Shown: positions 6,948-11,731 of the stretch, piece after piece
Numbering within the stretch: position 1 is the stretch's first letter
How the letters are laid out: every line of letters starts with the position of its first letter
Source: an uncultured Collinsella sp.
GTDB lineage: Bacteria > Actinomycetota > Coriobacteriia > Coriobacteriales > Coriobacteriaceae
Length of the DNA: 11,731 nucleotides
Direction of reading: 5' to 3'
NCBI GenBank assembly: GCA_958447445.1
Contig: CAUDAE010000053.1
Coordinates: forward strand, 1-11,731
The notes under the pieces: generated by a model
Databases searched by the model: none
What the model was told of the DNA's origin: nothing
The model's input: the letters and a program-made list of their open reading frames with translations, nothing else
Translations under genes and position numbers: made by a program

Positions 6948-8250
6948 AGATGGTGAATTCGGCGAAGTTACGGTCGCCGCCTGCGGTATCGGTGTCACCT
7001 GTTGCGGCTGCCGTCGCCAGCGCGTCGCCGCCGACGCTTTGCAGCAGCTCGGCCACGTTGGCGTCGGGGTTTTGGCATAGGATGTCGAGCAGCTCGATAA
7101 AGTCACGAATGACTTCACGCGGCGTCAGATGCGTGTCGGCTCCCACGCGACCGAACTCGATCTTGAGGAAGTCCACCAAGTCGTTCTCGGTAAGCGTGGG
7201 CGTCCAGCCAAAGTAGCCGGCGTGAATTTGCATGAGTTTTTCGATCAGCACCAGCAGCTCCTCGTAGGTGAGTGGCTGCAGACGGATGATGGGCGCGAGC
7301 ATGTCCTTAAGGTCCTCGCGCGCAAAGCGACCCTGAGCGAGTCGGCTGCGCAGAGCCTCGTAGGAGAACACGCCGCGGCGGCGGTCTTCGATGGAGGTTG
7401 GCGTGCCGCCCATAATCATGCCCAGGTACTGCGCCTTGCCCTGAAGTGTGTCGTTGTACATGGTCAGGATCTTCTCGTAGTTGTACTGGCGCGTGATGGC
7501 GTTGGGAATCTTATACAGATTCACGAGTTCGTCGATGAGCACCAGCATGCCCTTGTAGCCGCTGCAAACCAAAAAACGCGCTATGAGTTTGACGTAGTCG
7601 TACCAGTCGTCATCGCTGATGATGGTTGAGGACCCCAGTTCGGCGCGGGCCTCGCTCTTGGTGCGGTATTCGCCGCGGATCCATTTGGTCACGCGGCTCA
7701 TGGCTTCTTCGTCGCCCTCGGATACGGCCGTGCGATAGCGGCGGAGCATGCGGGTGAAGTCGAAGCCGTGGACCATCTCCTCGAGCGGGGCCAGTTGGGC
7801 ATTGACGACCGACTCGTCGACGTCGGCGCACGAGGCGACCCAGCGATCCAGAATAAGGTTGGGCGCACCGCCCTCAGGGCGCGTCTTGGTCGATATGTTG
7901 CGGATGAGCTCGCGGTAGGTGGCAAGGCCCTGTCCCTGACCGCCCTGCAGGCGGCGATCAGGGGAAAGGTCGGCATCAGCGACGACGAATCCCTCGCCCA
8001 TGGCATGCGTTCGGATGGTCTGAAGCAAGAAGCTCTTGCCGGCGCCGTAGCGACCGACTAAGAAGCGGAAGCTCGCGCCGCCATCGGCGATGAGACTCAA
8101 ATCGGTGAGCAGGGCGCGAATCTCGACCTCGCGACCCACGGTGATATAGGGAAGGCCGATGCGCGGGACCACGCCGCCCTTGAGCGAGTTAAGGATAACG
8201 GCGGCGACGCGTTTGGGTACACGGGGCGCTGCGGATGCGGTATCACTCAT
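6946..8250 (-). CDS. BrxD-like P-loop ATPase (DUF2791 / BREX system ATP-binding domain)
   Basis: The 434-residue protein opens with the family signature AVILNSLKGGVVPRIGLPYI, then VGREVEI, a Walker A motif GRYGAGKS (66-73), a Walker B motif GMLVLIDELVNL (DE at 240-241), a sensor-like strand YLGMIMGGTPTSIEDRRRG (276-294) and the conserved end FGRVGADTHLTPREVIRDFIELLDIL (366-391). This is the AAA+/STAND-like family called BrxD in type 2 BREX; such ATPases are thought to drive assembly or switching of a defence complex, though the reaction is not known. The last 35 residues are a poorly conserved Ala/Gly/Asp tail. ATG 8250-8248 overlaps the TerB stop by 8 nt (ATGAGTGA), so translation is coupled; GAGAGGA lies about 10 nt upstream. 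It is the middle gene of a three-gene operon. Confidence 0.9.
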   Translation of the reverse strand: MSDTASAAPRVPKRVAAVILNSLKGGVVPRIGLPYITVGREVEIRALLTDLSLIADGGASFRFLVGRYGAGKSFLLQTIRTHAMGEGFVVADADLSPDRRLQGGQGQGLATYRELIRNISTKTRPEGGAPNLILDRWVASCADVDESVVNAQLAPLEEMVHGFDFTRMLRRYRTAVSEGDEEAMSRVTKWIRGEYRTKSEARAELGSSTIISDDDWYDYVKLIARFLVCSGYKGMLVLIDELVNLYKIPNAITRQYNYEKILTMYNDTLQGKAQYLGMIMGGTPTSIEDRRRGVFSYEALRSRLAQGRFAREDLKDMLAPIIRLQPLTYEELLVLIEKLMQIHAGYFGWTPTLTENDLVDFLKIEFGRVGADTHLTPREVIRDFIELLDILCQNPDANVAELLQSVGGDALATAAATGDTDTAGGDRNFAEFTI

Positions 8251-10003
8251 GGTCTAGGTATCCTCTCACGTCTGCTTCGTAGTCCTCGATAATCTGCGTC
8301 CCTGCCGCGCTAAATTCAATTACGGTGTCGCCCACCAGGTCAAAGAGCGCCTCGTTGATGCTGTCGACGAGCATGTCCTCGCTCTGCCCCGATTGCACTA
8401 CCGCCGATTCCGCCTGTACTGCGTTGTGCTCGAGCAGCGCGCGGAGATAGGCGTCTGCGGCAGGCGCGAGTTCGTTCGTGGCGTCAGCGGGCGCAACAGC
8501 TGCGAACGCGGGCGTCGGCGCGAGAAGCGGTGCCACGACACCAAACTGTTCGGTGGATATGGTTGGCTCGTCGGTCTCGTCCTGCCGAATGGGTGCCGCG
8601 ACCGCCTCGACAATCGCGTCGGCTACGGGCTCGGCTTCCGGTTGCCCTGAGTCCGCTGCCTCGGCTTCCACAGGTGCGCCGTCCTCGCGCTCTTCGTCGA
8701 TTAAAAGTGCTTCGCGCGTTTGCGCAGCGGCGCTCCGAATGTGCCCCAGCTGAGTCAGGTCGATATCGATCTTGACGGGCTGGTGTGCGGCGTCCCACGA
8801 AAGCCATGCCACAATCTCGTCATCGATAATCTTGGCCATATATTTGGGGACCTTTTCTTCCTTAAGGGGATGGGCGGGGTCCAGCGCCAGGCGCAGGCGT
8901 TGGTCGCAGGCGCGCATCATTTCACCGAGCTTGCTGCTCTTTTGCCTACTACCATGGATACGCATACATTCCCAAAAGCCGTTTTGGCAACGGTAGATGT
9001 GGATGGGATCCAGGCGGTATTCGCAGTCCTCGTGGCGCTCGGGCGCAAAGAATACGGCCGAGGCAAACATGGTGTAGGGCATGGCCGTCTCCTCCCCAAA
9101 CAAGCTCGCTACGATGCCGGTCTTTCGGTGCGTGTCATAGTAGCGCGCCATGCGGACATACACGGCGCATGCCACGCGGCGCAGATCGCGGTGGTGGCTG
9201 CGGTCAAGCCGCGAGTTACTTAGGTTGTACGTGGAGAGGGCGTTGATGGCGGCCATGAGTCGCTCCTCGCGCACCTCATCGGGCGGAAGGGGGAGCGTGG
9301 GCTCGGAGGTTTTGCGACGTTTGGGGGTCTGGTCGGACGGTGCCGGTGCCGGTACAAGGTCTCGTGCCGCGCGCCGCAGCTCGATAAGGGCGTTATCGAA
9401 CATGACGGTTTTAGAGTCGCGGAGCAGCTTGGGGTCGAGCCCATGGAATACGGCGTAATCCTGCAACCACACGCGTGCAAACCGATCAATGCCGGGCTCG
9501 AAGGCGCGATAGACATCCCAAAAGGCCTTGATCTTGTTAAAACCGTCGAGTGGGTCATCTACGCCAATGCCGCAAATCAGCTCATAGAGATACAGAAAGG
9601 CAAAGGACGTAGACGTTTCCTCGACGGTTCCGCGGCGCACTTGGGCACGCCAGGTAAAGTAGCCGCGCAGCTGCCGGTCGCTCATGGCGTTGTAGGTGGG
9701 AAAGTACGACTTAAAGGTGCCGTTGTAGGGACAGTCGTCCTCAAAGTCGGCCATCAGCAGGCCCTGGCGGTAAAAAAGCTCGGCTTCCGAAAGCCAGCGG
9801 CCCGCACCGCCCTTGGGGTCATCCTGCCAGCGTGATATCTCGCGCATCTTGCGGTATTGGTCGGGGAGGAAATTCTGCATCTGTCGGCCGGTTTTGAGAA
9901 TCGGCTCGTCTGCGTAGATTTCGTTTGAGAAGCGGGCGGACTGATGGGTCCGGGCCTCGGCCATAATGCGCTCGATGAGCATCTTGATGTCCTGGTCGGC
10001 CAC
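8243..10003 (-). CDS. TerB_N/TerB_C domain protein, first gene of the BrxD-helicase operon
   Basis: The 586-residue protein has a TerB_N domain (about 25-215) with the hallmark MSDRQLRGYFTWRAQVRRG (107-125) followed by SFAFLYLYELICGIGVDDP. A middle region (about 260-355) is rich in aromatic residues (MPYTMFASAVFF, HIYRCQNGFW). The TerB_C domain begins near VKIDIDLTQLGHI (410) and ends with MLVDSINEALFDLVGDTVIEF and IIEDYEADV (544-579). A low-complexity Ala/Pro/Glu linker (about 436-510) interrupts TerB_C. I see no separate metal-binding TerB core. TerB-type proteins are linked to tellurite resistance, stress and phage-defence complexes; here the job is probably as a scaffold or sensor for the ATPase and helicase (inference). 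The start is GTG 10003-10001, with AGGAGAGGAG about 5 nt upstream. Confidence 0.85.
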   Translation of the reverse strand: MADQDIKMLIERIMAEARTHQSARFSNEIYADEPILKTGRQMQNFLPDQYRKMREISRWQDDPKGGAGRWLSEAELFYRQGLLMADFEDDCPYNGTFKSYFPTYNAMSDRQLRGYFTWRAQVRRGTVEETSTSFAFLYLYELICGIGVDDPLDGFNKIKAFWDVYRAFEPGIDRFARVWLQDYAVFHGLDPKLLRDSKTVMFDNALIELRRAARDLVPAPAPSDQTPKRRKTSEPTLPLPPDEVREERLMAAINALSTYNLSNSRLDRSHHRDLRRVACAVYVRMARYYDTHRKTGIVASLFGEETAMPYTMFASAVFFAPERHEDCEYRLDPIHIYRCQNGFWECMRIHGSRQKSSKLGEMMRACDQRLRLALDPAHPLKEEKVPKYMAKIIDDEIVAWLSWDAAHQPVKIDIDLTQLGHIRSAAAQTREALLIDEEREDGAPVEAEAADSGQPEAEPVADAIVEAVAAPIRQDETDEPTISTEQFGVVAPLLAPTPAFAAVAPADATNELAPAADAYLRALLEHNAVQAESAVVQSGQSEDMLVDSINEALFDLVGDTVIEFSAAGTQIIEDYEADVRGYLDHE

Positions 10004-10040
10004 CGCTTCTCCTCTCCTAACGCAGCTTCGGTGGCCTCAT

Positions 10041-10069
10041 ATCATAGCACAGCATCAAACAGGTGTTCG
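10041..10069 (-). promoter_or_regulatory. Extended -10 promoter of the TerB-ATPase-helicase operon
   Basis: On the - strand TGC-TATGAT gives an extended -10 box (TATGAT at 10046-10041, TGC at 10049-10047). The hexamer 17 bp upstream, CGAACA (10069-10064), matches -35 only in its last three bases. Transcription would begin near 10034, giving a leader of about 30 nt that carries the AGGAG site of the TerB gene. No second promoter is obvious before the ATPase or helicase gene. Confidence 0.5.
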
Positions 10070-10091
10070 AGATACTGCTGCGTAGATAGAT

Positions 10092-10808
10092 TTAGAACAG
10101 GAGGGCGTAGATGACGGCGATGACGACGGAGGGGAGCATATTGGCCGTGCGGAAGGTCTGAGGACGGATGAGGTTGACGCCGACGCAGAAGATGAGCATG
10201 GAGCCTACGAGCGAAAGGCTGTCGAGGGCTGCCGTAGTCATGATGGGGGAGAGTGCGCCGGCAAACAGCGTGATCGTCCCCTGGAACACGGCGACGGGCA
10301 GGGCGGAGAAAATGCAGCCGCGGCCAAGCGACGCCGTCATGGTGCAGACGATGATGCAGTCCAATGCGCCTTTCAGGGCAAGCGTTGACCAGTCACCGAG
10401 CAGACCGTCCTGGATCGATCCCACAATGGCCATGGCGCCGATACACACGGTGAGTGAAGTCGAGACAAAAGCGTTGGTGAACTCGTTATCGCCCTCGCTG
10501 CCGGTTTTGCGCTTGAGCCATTCGCCAAGGTTTTCAATGGCGGCCTCCAAGTTGATGGCCTCGCCGATGAGCGAGCCGAGGGCGAACGAGACGATGAGCA
10601 TGGTGGTGCCGGTGGTCGCTAGCGCCTTCCCATCGATAAGGAGCATCTTTTGCATGGTGCCGCCAAGGCCGATAAACAGGACGCACAGCCCCGATGCTTT
10701 CATGAGCGTGTCTTGGATGCGCGGTGTAATGAAGCGGCCGCCCGCTAATCCCAAAAGACCGCCCGCAACTAAAAGCACAACGTTGATGATTGTTCCCAAG
10801 CCCGGCAT
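10092..10808 (-). CDS. DUF554 (YdfK-like) family integral membrane protein
   Basis: The 238-residue polytopic membrane protein starts MPGLGTIINVVLLVAGGLLGL, with the DUF554 features GTIIN, GGLLG, ITPRIQDTLMKASGLCVLFIGLGG (about 28-51) and later GAMAIVGSIQDGL and NLIRP near the end. About six or seven hydrophobic segments fill the chain. Length fits the family (about 230). These proteins are thought to be transporters, but no substrate is established. ATG 10808-10806 is chosen because AGGAGGG lies 4-5 nt upstream and GTIIN then falls at the N-terminus; the frame opens 23 codons earlier, but that part is hydrophilic, unlike the family, and includes the promoter. The gene is transcribed alone as far as can be seen, 88 nt before the TerB gene. 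Confidence 0.92.
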   Translation of the reverse strand: MPGLGTIINVVLLVAGGLLGLAGGRFITPRIQDTLMKASGLCVLFIGLGGTMQKMLLIDGKALATTGTTMLIVSFALGSLIGEAINLEAAIENLGEWLKRKTGSEGDNEFTNAFVSTSLTVCIGAMAIVGSIQDGLLGDWSTLALKGALDCIIVCTMTASLGRGCIFSALPVAVFQGTITLFAGALSPIMTTAALDSLSLVGSMLIFCVGVNLIRPQTFRTANMLPSVVIAVIYALLF

Positions 10809-10825
10809 GAGCCCTCCTGTATTGA

Positions 10826-10847
10826 TGCCAACGTGGCAATCGTAGCA
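10826..10847 (-). promoter_or_regulatory. Extended -10 promoter of the DUF554 gene, with a small dyad at the start site
   Basis: On the - strand TGC-TACGAT (TGC 10847-10845, TACGAT 10844-10839) forms an extended -10 box. No convincing -35 box is seen. The predicted start near 10832 lies inside a TGCCA-CGT-TGGCA dyad (10838-10826), which may be an operator half or a short 5' hairpin. The leader is about 24 nt and carries the AGGAGG site. Confidence 0.4.
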
Positions 10848-10877
10848 GAACGAAATGCGAGGTACATCGCGACTCAT

Positions 10878-10903
10878 CTAATACGTTATATAAGTGGTAT
10901 TAG
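10878..10903. promoter_or_regulatory. Perfect 7-bp dyad around an AT-rich core (candidate operator)
   Basis: CTAATAC (10878-10884) and GTATTAG (10897-10903) are exact inverted repeats around a 12-bp centre with TTATATAA. The AT-rich block stands out in a GC-rich region and lies between the stop of the acidic gene at 10927 and the DUF554 start. It looks like a repressor operator over a -10-like TATA core. It has no U-tract, so a terminator role is less likely. Confidence 0.4.
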
Positions 10904-10926
10904 GAATGATGCGCGGCATTTAAGCC

Positions 10927-11731
10927 TCAGGTGGTTGTCGGGACATAGGGATAGTATTCAAAGCGCAGTGTCATAAGCCGCTGTGGGGATTCAATAGCCG
11001 CGGCAATGATATTGGCATCGCGGGCACGATCAAACCCTTCGAGCTCGATCTGGTACGAGACGTCTTGCATAATGTCCAGACGTCGCCAGGCTAGGAGTGT
11101 GTCACCATCGAATTCCAAGGTCTTGCCTCCGTCTGGAGCAACGGCGTATAGACGCAGCTTGGCGGTGGTTGCAGGGTCAACAACTGTGACCTTTTTAATT
11201 TCGTTTCGAGTATTCTTGGCGCCCAACAAGGTGAGCAGTGTTGGGGCCACGACCTCGCCCGATGGCAAAAAGACGACTTCGATGGATTCAGGAAATGCGA
11301 TGATGGCTGACTTGCGGACGGGCTGATTGGCGGCGGCAACTTCGATGTTCGCAGCGTCGATGACCTCTGTGTGGTCGAGCGCGGCAAGCACGCAGCAGTT
11401 ACCTTCATCTATCTCTTGAGGATCAGCAAGCCCCAGGCTGTCCGCGAGCTCGGTATCGTTTGGATCGGTAGCGGGCTCATTCGGTGCTTCGAAAGAAGCT
11501 GGGACGCTGTTTGTCGGCGGCGGCGTGTCGCCCGCATCTGCTTCTTTGTCCGCGCCCTCTTCTTGTATGGTTGCGTTAATGGGTTCGTCGTTTGAGGGGA
11601 GCGTCTTGGCGTCAAACGCGGAGGGGAGAATTCCGATGGCTCCGGATCCGTTCCATTCCATTTCGAGAAGCGCCGGGTCGGCAAGAATGCGTTGCCTGCT
11701 TTGCGCGTGGGCATCGATTTCAATAGGGCCT
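10927..11731 (-). CDS. Unrecognised acidic protein, C-terminal part (5' end outside window)
   Basis: I do not recognise this family. The frame stays open to the window edge, so the 5' end is missing; an ATG at 11661 is internal, since IDAHAQSRQRILADPALLE precedes it in frame. At least 268 residues are seen. The first part holds a short hydrophobic-mixed stretch, then a Pro/Asp/Glu-rich, probably disordered segment (about bases 11590-11430). The rest, from ALDHTEVIDAANIEV to the end, alternates short beta-type strands (IEVVFLPSGEVV, IKKVTVVD, AKLRLYAV, SYQIELEGF, MTLRFEYYPYVP) and looks like a beta-sandwich domain. No membrane span is seen in this part. It might be the end of an envelope or surface protein, but nothing proves that. 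It ends at TGA 10929-10927. Confidence 0.6.
   Translation of the reverse strand, partial: GPIEIDAHAQSRQRILADPALLEMEWNGSGAIGILPSAFDAKTLPSNDEPINATIQEEGADKEADAGDTPPPTNSVPASFEAPNEPATDPNDTELADSLGLADPQEIDEGNCCVLAALDHTEVIDAANIEVAAANQPVRKSAIIAFPESIEVVFLPSGEVVAPTLLTLLGAKNTRNEIKKVTVVDPATTAKLRLYAVAPDGGKTLEFDGDTLLAWRRLDIMQDVSYQIELEGFDRARDANIIAAAIESPQRLMTLRFEYYPYVPTTT

Noticed and set aside
4385..10003. Horizontally acquired island
   Set aside because: Base and codon use match the flanks, and there is no integrase, tRNA or direct-repeat boundary in the window. Transfer cannot be shown from this sequence.
10047..10082. Possible terminator hairpin after DUF554
   Set aside because: GCAGCA/TGCTGT and TCGAA/TTTGA could pair with a bulge and a G-U pair, but no U-tract follows and it overlaps the TerB promoter.
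10168..10845. 225-codon open frame on the + strand opposite DUF554
   Set aside because: Rich in Met, Pro and Ser, as expected for the complement of a membrane-protein gene; no ribosome binding site.

Overview
The window looks like chromosome of a high-GC gut actinobacterium of the class Coriobacteriia, most like Collinsella. This is an inference from base composition, codon use and gene types; no rRNA or other marker gene is present to prove it. I see no integrase, transposase, tRNA or CRISPR array, and base and codon use look even throughout.

Layout, left to right. (1) On the + strand (1-1473) are the 3' part of an XRE-type HTH regulator, a membrane-segment fragment in the same frame just after a TAG stop, and a translationally coupled, membrane-anchored DUF4097 protein with GSGD repeats. 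The regulator and the fragment probably were one gene. A strong hairpin terminator (1521-1560) closes this unit. (2) Also on the + strand, elp3 (1572-3479) encodes a radical-SAM/GNAT tRNA wobble-uridine enzyme. It is followed without a gap by a membrane-anchored spermidine-synthase-fold protein (3480-4358). (3) On the - strand, tail to tail with that unit, lies a three-gene operon read right to left: a TerB_N/TerB_C protein (8243-10003), a BrxD-like DUF2791 ATPase (6946-8250) and an Lhr/BrxHI-type DEAD/DEAH helicase (4385-6829). (4) Further right on the - strand are a DUF554 membrane protein (10092-10808) and the 3' part of an unrecognised acidic protein (10927-11731).

The most interesting item is the three-gene operon. 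Its ATPase and helicase belong to the family pair found in type 2 BREX (BrxD, BrxHI). Here they sit with a TerB-domain protein and without PglZ, PglX methylase, PglW or any visible nuclease. It is therefore a stripped-down, BREX/DISARM-related module, a plausible stand-alone antiphage or DNA-processing system. Its plain chromosomal setting, beside housekeeping genes and without mobile DNA, also leaves room for a core cellular role. A 12-bp perfect palindrome resembling REP elements sits exactly on the stop codon of the ATPase gene and separates it from the helicase gene.
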